A stretch of 64,000 bases of DNA, taken from Mycobacterium noviomagense. GTDB lineage: Bacteria > Actinomycetota > Actinomycetes > Mycobacteriales > Mycobacteriaceae. Positions 1-11,300 of the stretch are shown piece after piece. The DNA lies in assembly GCF_010731635.1 (NCBI RefSeq), contig NZ_AP022583.1, forward strand, positions 3,968,001 through 4,032,000, given 5' to 3'. The translations under genes and the position numbers were made by a program. The notes below the pieces were generated by a model. The model did no database searches, was not told the origin of the DNA, and worked only from the letters and a program-made list of their open reading frames with translations. Each line of letters begins with the position of its first letter. The first letter of the stretch is position 1.

Positions 1-580
1 CCAGTTCGATGGGAAGGCGGTCCCGATCGCCCGCGACCGTCAGGTCGGCGACGGTTGCTGCGGGGCCGGTGAGCCTTGCCGTCAGGGACGTTCCAGCTGG
101 ACTTTTTTCCAAGGTGTGTTTGACGATGTCGCCGACCTGGTTGAACGCGGCGTAGGACTGCGGGGTGCCCAACTCGCCGGCAAGACCGACCGGCAACACC
201 CAAGCTTTGCGATCCGCGCTGGTCACGACTGAACGCAGGGCCGGCGTGCTGATGAAATCCTGTACCATCACCACGTTTCGCGTGTCCTGGCGCAGCGCGT
301 CCACCAGTTTGCGGTAAGTGGTTTCGTCGGCGGGGTTGAGTCCGTGGTCGTCGGTCAGGACCACCAACAGGAGATCCTCCGAGCCGGATTCGTGAAACGC
401 CTCGGTCATCTTTCGAGCGGTCACGCTCGAGGGCGCGTCGTTGGGCAAGATAGCGAGCGGGTGCTTCAGCGCCATTTCGCTCAGGGACGGGCATGTCAGT
501 GGCAGCGCGACCGCAATCGCGACCCATAGCCCTATGACTATCCAGGGCCAGCGCACCACAAAGTCGGCTAGCCGTCGCAT
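1..580 (-). CDS. mmpL10: MmpL10-like RND lipid transporter, N-terminal part (cut by window edge)
   Basis: The window holds the first 193 codons of an MmpL-family RND transporter; the rest lies beyond the left edge. It starts [13 protein letters not shown], followed by one hydrophobic helix (about residues 12-30), then a periplasmic porter region containing [20 protein letters not shown] and the conserved [14 protein letters not shown] stretch. These stretches closely match my memory of M. tuberculosis MmpL10, which moves acylated trehalose lipids across the plasma membrane. It is 42 nt downstream of papA3 on the same strand, so the two probably share a transcript. The ATG at 580 is preceded by a GAGGG only four bases away, so the exact start is not certain. 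Family assignment is firm; the number 10 rests on sequence memory and the papA3 context. Confidence 0.85.
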   Translation of the reverse strand, partial: MRRLADFVVRWPWIVIGLWVAIAVALPLTCPSLSEMALKHPLAILPNDAPSSVTARKMTEAFHESGSEDLLLVVLTDDHGLNPADETTYRKLVDALRQDTRNVVMVQDFISTPALRSVVTSADRKAWVLPVGLAGELGTPQSYAAFNQVGDIVKHTLEKSPAGTSLTARLTGPAATVADLTVAGDRDRLPIEL

Positions 581-622
581 GTCGCCCTCACCCCCGGTCG
601 GCGCAGTCCGAAGTGAGCCACG

Positions 623-2044
623 CTATGCGACGCGTCCCCAGTGTCCGGTGTCGGCGACCCGCACGCATACGGACCTCATCGCCTCCATGTAGCGGGTGAC
701 TGATTTCTCGGCGACCGGGTTGTCGGGATACATGATCGCCATGACGGTGCCCTCGCCGTACCGGAATACATAGATGGTCAGTTGATAGGAATACCGGCCG
801 TCAGAGTAGATTCCGATATTGTTCGCCAGACCCAGGTCGGCCGCTGCAAGGACGGCATTGAGTGGGGCAGCGTTGCCGTGAAAGAAGTTCGACACCGGAA
901 AGTTCGGTTGTGGCCAGCTCAACCACGGCGCCAGTTCCAACACGCGGTAATACGGCACCTTTGCCATGGCCAGTCCTGAGTCGAAAGAGGCCTGCGCTGC
1001 CCATGCCGCATCGCCGAAAGAGGCCGCGGCTATCGGCACGGTGATCGGGATCAAGCCGGTGAACCATCCCTGCGTCGTGAAGCTGTCCGCTCCGGTGCGC
1101 GAATCGCGGGGAGTCAGCCCGTAATACGTGGGAGCACCCGTAAACTCGTGTTCCACCAGGGCGATGCAGGCGAACAGGCCGCCGACGAACCGCGCGCCCA
1201 CCGCTGAGCAGGCCGATTCGAATCGCTCTGTCTGTTCGGCATCCATCAGGAGCTCGGAGACAATGTCGCTGTCACACGGCTCCAGTGGGTTACCCAACGG
1301 AAGCGGAAATTCAGGAAAGCCGCCGTTGTTGTTCTCCGCGAACTCGATCCACGCGCGTACCTCGGGCGAATCTAAAGTCAACGTTGAGGTGTACTGGCGT
1401 TCGCGGACACAGAAATTGTCATAGCTACCGGCCTCAGGAAGCGCGAGGGGCTTACCACCTGCACTCAACGCGGAATACATTCCGTTGGCTTCGAGCATCG
1501 TTGTGCCGATCAACGTCGCGTCCCCGTGGACATGGTCCATCGCGGCAAAGAACGTGAAGTGGTTCTCGCTCCGCACAACCCCGAAGGTGAAGCACCCCCA
1601 CTCCAGCGGATTCGGTATGGCCACGACATGAGCGCGAATCTCGTCGACCGTCATGTGGCCATGCTCGGTCGGCGCGAACTCGATATCCGCGGGATCGGCG
1701 ATGGTGTGCTTGATGAAACTTCCGTTGCCGGTGTGCTCGAACCAGCTGCGAAATGTGTCGTGCCGGCGCAGGTATGCGTTGAGGGCGTCGTTCATAGCGG
1801 AAACATCGCACTCGCCGGCTATTTCGCAGGTGGCGATGATTTGTCGCGAAAAGTCCAGGTTTGCGGCTGTGCGTTCGCAGTAGTTGCGAAGGTGTTGGCT
1901 CTGCATGTAGCTGACCGGGACCGAACTGACCGGCGCGTGCCGGACCCGTTCGCTGGACGCGGTTGTCGGGCGCCAGGAGATGACTGAGCCGGGAGTCAGC
2001 GTCCAATCGTCAATCGAGCCGATCGTAATCTTCCCGATGCGCAA
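623..2044 (-). CDS. papA3: PapA3-type trehalose acyltransferase
   Basis: A 473-residue polyketide-associated acyltransferase of the condensation-domain superfamily. The catalytic HxxxD motif is present as DHVHGDA, and a second family block reads YYGLTPRDSRTGADSFTTQG. Length and sequence match M. tuberculosis PapA3 (472 residues), which acylates trehalose. PapA proteins take acyl chains from a polyketide synthase carrier domain and place them on the glycolipid core, so its partner here is the divergent synthase. The frame is open upstream to 2206, but the family N terminus (LRIGKITIGSIDDW) begins at a TTG at 2044 that has a strong GAGGAGG eight bases upstream, so I take that start. It is followed by mmpL10 on the same strand. 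The specific product (trehalose polyphleate) is inferred from the locus. Confidence 0.88.
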   Translation of the reverse strand: MRIGKITIGSIDDWTLTPGSVISWRPTTASSERVRHAPVSSVPVSYMQSQHLRNYCERTAANLDFSRQIIATCEIAGECDVSAMNDALNAYLRRHDTFRSWFEHTGNGSFIKHTIADPADIEFAPTEHGHMTVDEIRAHVVAIPNPLEWGCFTFGVVRSENHFTFFAAMDHVHGDATLIGTTMLEANGMYSALSAGGKPLALPEAGSYDNFCVRERQYTSTLTLDSPEVRAWIEFAENNNGGFPEFPLPLGNPLEPCDSDIVSELLMDAEQTERFESACSAVGARFVGGLFACIALVEHEFTGAPTYYGLTPRDSRTGADSFTTQGWFTGLIPITVPIAAASFGDAAWAAQASFDSGLAMAKVPYYRVLELAPWLSWPQPNFPVSNFFHGNAAPLNAVLAAADLGLANNIGIYSDGRYSYQLTIYVFRYGEGTVMAIMYPDNPVAEKSVTRYMEAMRSVCVRVADTGHWGRVA

Positions 2045-2052
2045 AACTTCGT

Positions 2053-2059
2053 CCTCCTC
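2053..2059 (-). promoter_or_regulatory. Ribosome binding site that decides the papA3 start
   Basis: On the minus strand GAGGAGG lies eight bases before the TTG at 2044. It argues for the rare TTG start and against the two upstream in-frame methionines, whose translated leader has no PapA similarity. Confidence 0.7.
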
Positions 2060-2320
2060 GATTTGAACGCTCCCGCCCGGCCACGCTGGCAGCCAGAACA
2101 ACATAACCCTCCCTGCGGTCGCCGTCGCCGACATGGGGCGTGCCTTCGATACCTCACAGCAAGTTGACAAGGAGTCACCCGTCGTGAAATGCAAGCAGGA
2201 AGCCATCTTTGGCGATAGGGTGCCCGGTGGCGTCGCCGCGCTTGCAATACTGGCCGGCGGCGGTGACTCTGTTGCGCAACGGAGCCGCCCGCAGCGATCG
2301 AATCTTTCACAGTCCTAAGC
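2060..2320. promoter_or_regulatory. Divergent intergenic region papA3 / pks
   Basis: About 290 bp separate the two divergent starts and must hold promoters for both the synthase and the papA3-mmpL10 pair. A TTGACA occurs on the plus strand at 2164-2169, but I see no good -10 at the right distance. The stretch looks less GC-rich than the genes further right. No convincing operator palindrome was found. Confidence 0.4.
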
Positions 2321-2334
2321 AGGAGGGCAACGGC

Positions 2335-5300
2335 ATGGCATCCGTCGAAAGTCAGCAGCAGCGAGCATCGGGTTTCGCGATTGTTGGCTACGCTGCGCGC
2401 TTTCCGGGCGCCGCGAATACGGACGAGTTTTGGGATTTGCTGCGGCAAGGCCGCGACGCGATATCGGAGGTGCCCGAGGACCGGTGGGATGCCGATGAAT
2501 TCTTCGACCCGGATCCCGACACGCCTGGCAAGGTAGTGACCCGGCGGGCAGGTTTCGTCGACGACGCAACAGGATTCGACGCGCCGTTTTTCGGTATGTC
2601 AGTTCGCGAAGTCAGGTTGATGGACCCGCAGCATCGGCTGTTGCTGGAGACGGCCTGGCGGGCGGTCGAGCATTCGGGCACTGCGCCAACGGCTTTAGCA
2701 AACACCAACACCGGCGTGTTCGTCGGTTTGTCCACCCACGATTACCTGGGTATGGCATCAGACGAGCTGACTTACGACGAGATCGAGGCCTATATGGCAA
2801 TCGGGACGTCGAATGCCGCAGCAGCGGGTCGGATCAGCTATCGGTTGGGGCTGCAGGGCCCGGCCGTCGCCGTCGACACGGCGTGCAGCTCTTCGTTGGT
2901 GGCCGTTCACCAGGCGTGCCAAGCGCTGCGGTTGGGGGAGTGCGACCTCGCACTGGCCGGCGGCGTGAACGCGCTGCTCACCCCGGCGACCATGATCACT
3001 TTTTCCAATGCGCACATGCTCGCGCCCGACGGCCGGTGCAAGACGTTCGATGCGGCGGCGGACGGTTACGTGCGCGGCGAGGGGTGCGGTGTCATTGTCG
3101 TGAAGCGGCTTGAGGACGCGATCCGCGACGGCGATCGGATTCGCGCCGTGATTCGGGGCAGCGCGGTTAACCAGGACGGCGCATCGGGTGGTTTGACGGT
3201 GCCAAACGGCGTTGCCCAGCAAAGGGTTATCGCCGAGGCCCTGAAGCGCGCCAATATCGCGCCCGGCGACGTCGGATACCTGGAAGCACACGGGACCGGG
3301 ACATCGCTGGGCGATCCCATCGAGATCCAGGCCGCAGGTGCGGTGCTCGGCACGGGACGCGAGGCGAGCCAGCCGCTATTGATCGGCTCGGTAAAGACAA
3401 ATATCGGACATCTGGAAGCAGCCGCGGGAATCGCGGGCGTACTCAAGGTCGTCCTGTCGCTCGAGCACGGATTACTACCGCAGCACCTGCACTTTCGCGA
3501 TCCGTCGCCGCACATTCCCTGGGACCGGCTTGCGGTGCAGGTCGTACAGGAGGCCACTGCCTGGGAACGCAATGGCCGGCCGCGTATTGCGGGTGTCAGC
3601 TCTTTCGGATTCGCCGGAACCAACGCGCACGTCATCATCTCCGAAGCGCCCGATGAAGCAAGCCCGGCGGCAGTGGCCCCAAGTCCGGTCGGCAAGTCCG
3701 GCGGCCGACGGTTCAGCGTCCTTCCACTATCGGCCCGCACGCCCGACGCATTGGTACAGATCGCGGATCGATACCGCACCTGGTTGAGCGCACACCCCGG
3801 GGCCACCCTGGCCGACGTGTGCTTCACCGCCGGGGTAGCGCGAGCGCATTTCGAGCACCGGGCTGCAGTGGTGGTCAATTCCAAGGAATCTGCCAGCGAA
3901 TTGCTAGGTGCGCTCGCGGACGACCGTCCGGCCCCTGGCCTGGTGCGCGGAGTGTCCGACGACAGCCCGAAGACGGCGTGGTTGTTCACCGGTCAAGGCA
4001 GCCAGTACGTGGGTATGGGCCGGGAGTTGTTCGACGCCGAGCCGGTGTTCGCCGAGACGCTGACCCGTTGCGCGGCAGTGGTCGCTGACGTCCTCGAGAA
4101 ACCGTTGCTGGATGTCATTTTCGATGCGGATAGCGACGACACGCTGCGGCAGACTTCCTACGCCCAGCCTGCCTTGTTCGCGGTGGAGATGGGCTTGGCC
4201 CGCCTCTGGCAGTCGTGGGGCTTCGAACCCGACGTGGTGCTGGGCCACAGCGTGGGCCAGTATTCGGCGGCCTGCGTCGCAGGCGTGTTCAGCCTCGAGG
4301 ACGGCATGCTGCTGATGGCCGAGCGCGGCCGGCTTTTCGGCAGCTTGCCCCCCGGGGGTCGGATGGTCGCGGTCTTCACCGCCGCCGAGCGCGTCGAAAG
4401 CCTTACCGACGAATTCCCTAGTCTGTCGGTTGCCGCCTACAACGGTGCCAATACCGTCCTGTCTGGACCCGTACAGGATTTGGACCAGGCGGTGGCCGCG
4501 CTGAGCGCCGACGGTGTCCGGTGTGACTGGCTGGACACCAGCCACGCGTTTCACTCCGCGTTGCTGGATCCGATCCTCGACGAGTTCGAATCGTTTGCGA
4601 ACCAGTTCAATTTCAGCCCTCCTCAACGGATTTTGGTGTGCAACCGGACCGGCGCGGCGCTCGGCCGGAGCGTGAAACTCGACGGCTCCTATTGGCGCCG
4701 CCACGCGCGCCAACCGGTGCAATTTGCACAGAGTGTGCGCAGCCTCGCGAATCTGGCTTGCAAAGTGTTGCTGGAAGTCGGCCCGCAACCTGTGCTCGCC
4801 GCGGCAGCCCTGCGGGCGTGGCCGGATCCGGCTAACGCGCCGCGTGCCATCGCCTCACTGCGGCGAAACACCGCCGACCACCGCCAGATCACCGAAGCCC
4901 TTGCTGACGCGTACGTCCTGGGCCATGTGCCTGACTTCGGCGCTGTCAGCGGGCCGGCGCGAAAGCTCGACCTGCCGACCTATCCGTTCCAGCATCGGCA
5001 GTACTGGTTTACCGAGAAGCGGGTCCGGCCCACCGGCAAGACCAGCGCCGCGAGCACCGAAACCGTCCGTCTTCTCGAGGACGGCCGCGTCGAAGAGCTT
5101 GCGAAAATGCTCGACGGTGCAAGCGGCAACCAGCAGACCGTCGACGTGCTGACAAAGCTTGCCGCACAACACAACCAGCAGCGCCAAAACCGGTCCATCG
5201 CGGACGACCGCTACGAGATTCGCTGGGAGAAATCCATTGCCGTGGTGCCGGAAGCCGGCGACGCGTCTGCCTGGCTGATCGTCGGCGATGATGCTGATGC

Positions 5301-8300
5301 AGTTCAGCCATTGGTCGAAGTGCTGACCGCGCACGGGCACCGGCACCAGATTCTTTCGTTGCCGGTGAACGACGCGGACGAGGATCGCCTTGAGCTTGCG
5401 TTGGGCGCTGCGGCAGCAGACGAACCGGCGCTACGTATCCTGCATGTCGCTGCCCTCGGCTCCGACACCGCACCGTCGATGCAGTCGCTGTTGCGGATGC
5501 AACACCGAGTCGTGGGCGGAACCAGGCGACTCTTCCGCGCGGCGGTCGCCGCAGAACTGCGCATACCCATTTGGCTGATCACCCGTGGCGCACAACACGT
5601 CACAGACACCGACACCGTGTCGGCCGATCAGAGTTGCCTCTGGGGATTCGGTCGTGCCGCATCGCTGGAGCACCCGCAAGTATGGGGCGGACTGGCGGAC
5701 TTGGCGCACGCCAGCGCCGCCGAGTGGTCGCTGTTGATCCGCCAGATCGTCGCAGCGCCGTGCGACTCGGCCATGAGGGAAGACCAAGTCGCGCTGCGCG
5801 ATCAAGCGGTCTATGTTCCGCGGCTGGTTCGACGGGTTGGGCAGCCGATCGCAACACCGCCGTCATTGCATGATGACGCAACGTATTTGGTGACCGGGGG
5901 ACTGGGTTCGATCGGACTGGAAATCGCCGGATACCTGGCCGCGCACGGCGCCAGGCATCTGGTGCTGACCGGCCGGCGCCCACCCAGCGATGCCGCGCAA
6001 CAGCGCATCGATGCCATACGCCAGCGGCATGGCTCCGAAATCCAGGTTGTCGCAGCCGATGTCGCCGATGCAGACGATGTTGCGCGTCTGCTGGCCACTG
6101 TGCAGGCCGAACTACCGCCGGTGGCCGGCATCGTCCACGCCGCAGGCGAGATCGGCACCACCCCCCTTAGCACCCTAGACGACGCCGAAGTGGACCGCGT
6201 GTTCGCAGGAAAGGTCTGGGGCGCATGGCATTTGAGCCAAGCAGCTGCTGACCTGAAGCTGGACTTCTTCCTGAGCACGTCCTCGATCGCCTCAGTGTGG
6301 GGAAGCTTCGGTCAGACCGCCTATGGTGCGGCCAACGCCTTCCTCGACGGGCTGGCTTGGCGGCTGCGCGAGCAAGGCGTTCGAGGGATCAGTGTTAATT
6401 TCGGTCCTTGGTCGGCGGGTATGGCCGACGAGGAGGCTCGTGCGCGACTGGACCAGCGTGGGGTGTGGACATTGTCACCCGCCGATGCACTGGCAGGCAT
6501 GGCTGATGCCATGGCGGCTTCGTTCGCGCAGGGGGTGACACAGGGCTCCGCACAAGGCATTGTGGCCCGGATCAACTGGGCTCGCTTCCTGCCGCTCTAC
6601 CAGCAAGCGGGAAGAAAGTCATTCCTTGCAGAGCTGGAGCGTGAGGTGCCCGATTTGGCGCCAGCCCCAACCCGGGCCGGGAAGACTCCACTGGTCGAGC
6701 AGCTGACCAGCGCTCCCGCACAACAGCGCAAGAAACTTCTCGTCGATTACCTGCGCGATGCCGTGGCGGAGGTGACGCGAGTCGATGCCGCGCAGATACG
6801 CGAGGACGCCGGATTCTTTGACCTCGGCATGGATTCGCTAATGGCTGTGGAATTGCGGCGCCGCATCGAACAAGCAGTGGGCAAGGACGTGCCGGCCACG
6901 CTGGCGATGGACCACCCACGGCTGTCCGACGTGGCCCATTACCTGCTTTGTGATGTGCTCGAACTGAGCGAACAGGCGTCAGGGCCTCAGCCGGCTTCGA
7001 TAGCGGTGACGCGCACGGATGAGCCGATCGCGATCGTGGCGGTGGCGTGCCGTTTCCCCGGCGCGCCCAATCCCGAAGCGTTCTGGGAGCTGTTGTCCGG
7101 TGGCGGCGATGCAATCCGGGAAATCCCGGAAGACCGATTCGACATCGACGAGTTTTACGACCCGGACCCGGAGACCCCGGGCAAGATCTACAGCCGCTTT
7201 GGTGGATTCGTCGACGAAATCGACGCATTCGATCCAGAGTTCTTCGGTATTTCTCCGCGCGAAGCGGTCTGGATCGAGCCGCAGCAGCGGCTGATGCTGG
7301 AAACGGCCTGGGAAGGCCTTGAAAGGGCTGGGTATTCGCCAGGGGAGTTGCGCGGCAGCCGGACCGGGATCTTCGTGGGGGTGGCCGCCAACGAGTATGC
7401 GCATCTGCTGTCTGCCGAGTCGGTCGACAAGATCGAGCCCCATTTCATCACCGGCAATTCACTCAATGCCATCTCCGGTCGGGTTGCCTTCGCGCTCGGG
7501 CTGGAAGGACCGGCGGTGGCGGTCGACACCGCATGCAGCTCGTCATTGGTGGCCGTCCATCAGGCCTGCCAGGCACTGCATTCCGGTGACTGCGATTTAG
7601 CCCTGGCCGGCGGTGTGAACGTCTTGCTGAGCCCGGTGACCATCATCGCCGCCTCACGCGCCCGGATGCTTTCCCCCGTCGGGCGCTGCAAGACCTTCGA
7701 CGCCTCCGCCGACGGCTATGTTCGCAGTGAAGGCTGCGGGATTCTTGTGCTCAAGAGGCTGAGCGATGCCGAGCGCGACGGCGATCGGATTTGCGCAGTC
7801 ATCCCGGGCAGCGCGGTCAACCAAGACGGCGCTTCCAGCGGTTTGACGGTGCCCAATGGCGCTGCGCAGCAACGGCTTATCGGCGCAGCGCTGGCACGTG
7901 CCGGTCTGGCCGGCGAAGATGTCGACTACCTCGAGGCGCATGGGACCGGTACCCCGCTGGGTGATCCGATCGAGGTGCAGGCGGCCGGGGCCGTCTATGG
8001 CGCCGCGCGCGACGCGGACCGGCCGTTGCTGATGGGGTCGGTGAAGACCAACATCGGCCACCTCGAGTCGGCATCGGGGGCCGCCGGTCTGATCAAGGTC
8101 GTGTTGTCGCTGCAGCACGGAGTGCTGCCCCAAAGTCTGCACTTCGAGAAGCCGTCGCCGCATATCCCGTGGGACTCGCTGCCGGTGCGAGTCGTAGACA
8201 AGCCGACTCCGTGGCGGCCCAACGGAAAACCACGACGCGCCGGCATAAGTTCTTTCGGGTTCACCGGCACCAATGCGCACGTGCTGATCGAAGAGCCGCC

Positions 8301-11300
8301 GAACACCGTCAATCATTCGGCAGATGACGACGTCGCGGTGGCGCCGGAGTCGGACCGCCGCGATGAATCGGTCAACGTGTTGGCGTTGTCGGCGCGCTCA
8401 CCGGAGGCGCTGGTGGCGTTGGCGCGGCGCTATGGCTCCTGGTTGGCCACCCACCCTGACGTCGACATCGCCGACGTGTGCTTCACCGCCGGGGCCGGGC
8501 GTTCGCATTTCGAACACCGCGCCGCGCTGGTCGTGGATTCGGTCCACGGTGCCCGCGAGGGCCTGGCCGAGTTGGCCGAAAAGCGGCTGCGACCCGGTGT
8601 GCTACGTGGAGAGTGCACCGACCGGCCGACGACGGCGTGGTTGTTCACCGGGCAGGGCAGCCAACATCCGGGGATGGCCCGCGAGTTGTTCGACAGCGAG
8701 TCGGTTTTCGCAGAAACAGTGACACGCTGCGCCGAAGCGGTCAACGATATTCTTCCTCGCCCATTGTTGGAGGTGCTGTTCGCCAGCGACCGCAGTACCG
8801 GAGAAACACTGCGGCACACCTCGTTTGCGCAGCCGGCGCTTTTCGCCGTCGAGATGGGGCTGGCCCGGCTCTGGCAGTCGTGGGGCATCGAGCCCGACGT
8901 GGTGCTGGGGCACAGCGTGGGCCAATACGCGGCGGCGTGTGTTGCGGGAGTTTTCAGCCTCGAGGACGGGGCGCGGCTCATGGCCGAACGCGGCCGGCTG
9001 TTTGGCAGCCTGCCCGAAGGTGGGCGAATGGTGGCGGTCTTCGCTGACGCCAAGCACGTCGAGGAGACCGCCAACGAATTTCCGCGGGTGTCGGTCGCCG
9101 CCTACAACGGCCCCAACACGGTGCTGTCAGGTCCGGGTGCGGATCTGGAAGACATTGTCGCCAAATGCGGTAACGACGGAATCCGTTGTAGCTGGCTGGA
9201 GACCAGCCACGCCTTCCATTCGGAGTTGCTGGAGCCGGTGCTCGGCGAATTCGAATCGTATGCAGCGCGGTTGCAGTTCGCCGTGCCGACATTGCCGCTG
9301 GTCTGCAACCGCACCGGCAGCGTGCTTACCGCGGCGACCCCGCTCGACGCACAGTATTGGCGGCGCCATTCCCGACAGCCGGTGCAATTCGCCGAAAGCG
9401 TCCGCACCGTGGCGGCGCTGGGATGCTCGGTGTTGATGGAACTCGGTCCGCAACCGGTTCTGACCGGGGCTGCGGTGCAGGTCTGGCCGGAACACTTGGC
9501 TGCGCCGCGGGCGATCGTTTCCCTGCGCAAGGGCATCGGCGACCGGCGCCAGATCACCGAAGCGCTGGCGGCGGCGTACGTCAGCGGCCATCGGCCCAAG
9601 TTCGCTGAGCTGCACCGCAAGCCCCGCCACAGGCTGGAACTGCCCACGTATCCGTTCCAGCGTCGTCGCTTTTGGCCCAAGACATCTGGTATCGCCTTTG
9701 ACGGTGCCGCCATGTCCGGAATCCTGGGCAGCGCAAAGGATCTGGCTTCCGGAGACTCCGTCTACACCAGCCGGCTGTCGGTCAAATCGCAGCCGTGGCT
9801 GGTCGATCACGTCATCTACGGCACTGTTGTCGTGCCGGGGGCGACGTATGCGGCGATGGCCCTGGCCGCCGTCGGGCCGCCGGCGCGGGTCAAAGACGTC
9901 TATTTCTATGAGCCGATCATCTTGCCCGAGAAGGCTTCTCGCGAGGTGCAGCTGACGTTGCATCCGCTGGAGGACGGCGGTGGGTGGAGTTTCCAAGTGC
10001 ATAGCCGCCCGTACGGCGACGGCGATGCTGAATGGTCGTTGAATGCTGATGGCACCGTTGTCACCGGTGTCGATGACGAACCGGTACACGATTCGGCGGA
10101 CTCCATCGACGCGGCAATCGAGCGGTTCGACCGCGCTAATCCACAGCAGCTGTTCGAGACTTTCGCCGAGAGCGAGCTGGAATGGGGTCCTACCTGGTCC
10201 ACATCCCTCAAATCGCTGTGGATTGGCGTGGGCGAGGTGATCGGCGATGTCGCCGTCGGCGACGAACTCGCCGAGCATCTCGGCACCGAGCCCATGCATC
10301 CGGTGCTGCTCGATCTGTGCACAGGAGTCGTCTTCCCGGCGTTCCCGGCTCTTGTCGCGGCCGAACAGGGTGTGAACGATCTGTTGTTGCCGTTGCGGTA
10401 CGGGCAAGTGGCGCTGCGGGAGAAGATGCCGCGGCGGTTTTACTGTCGGGGAAGGTGGCATACCAGCGCCGTCGACAGCGAAACCCAAGTCTTCGACATC
10501 GATTTCGTCGATCGGGATGGCCGCTACCTGGGCGGGATTCGCGAGTTCACTGTCAAACGCGCGCCCCGGGAGGCGTTGCTGCGCGGGCTCGGCGGCGATG
10601 CCACCCGGCTGCTGTACACCTTCGGTTGGCACGAGGTGCCGCTTCAGCCGTCGAGTGACGGCGCAAGAAACGTGAACGGCACCTGGCTGGTTGCCGGATT
10701 CGACGAACTGGCCTCCCAGCTGCCCGGCTGCATCTCTTTTGACCGGACCACAGATTCGTCGCCGGTGGGGCAAGTGTTGGCACAGGCTCAAGAGCGCGGC
10801 GTGCCGTTCGCCGGTATCGTCTGGCGCAGTGCCGGGCCGAGTGCAGATGAGTCGAGCGCGCAATCGGCCGCGCGGCTGGAGAACGAGATCGCCCACCTGC
10901 TTAGTGCCGTGCACACGCTGCAGGCCGATGAGGCGATCAAACTTCCAGGTGGTCTGTGGATCGTCACCGAACGGGCGGTGGCGACCGAATCCGGTGAGCC
11001 GGTCGACCCGGTGCAGGCGGCGCTGTGGGGACTCGGGCGCACCATCATCAACGAGGAACCGGCCCTGCGCTGCAGGCTGGTCGATTGCGACGGATCAGAG
11101 CAGGCCGGGCGCTTGCTGGTCGACCTTCTCGGCGCACCGATCGAGGAACCGGAACTCGCGCTGCGACAAGGAAAGTTCTTGGCGTCCCGGCTGCTGCCAT
11201 CGGCACGCAGCGGTCATCTCGCGGTACCGCGTGGAACCGATTACGTCTTGGCGCCCACTGAACGCGGCGCAATCGACAACCTGCGTCTGATCGAGAAGGA

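Noticed and set aside
2164..2169. TTGACA as a -35 box for the synthase
   Set aside because: No acceptable -10 hexamer lies 16-19 bases downstream, so I did not call a promoter.
2209..2334. An upstream extension of the synthase open frame
   Set aside because: The 42 extra codons have no synthase similarity and AGGAGG lies at the right distance from ATG 2335.
9127..10914. A 595-codon open frame on the minus strand inside the synthase gene
   Set aside because: It is antisense to the AT2-DH coding region and is rich in Arg, Gly and Pro typical of shadow frames in GC-rich DNA; no domain is recognisable.
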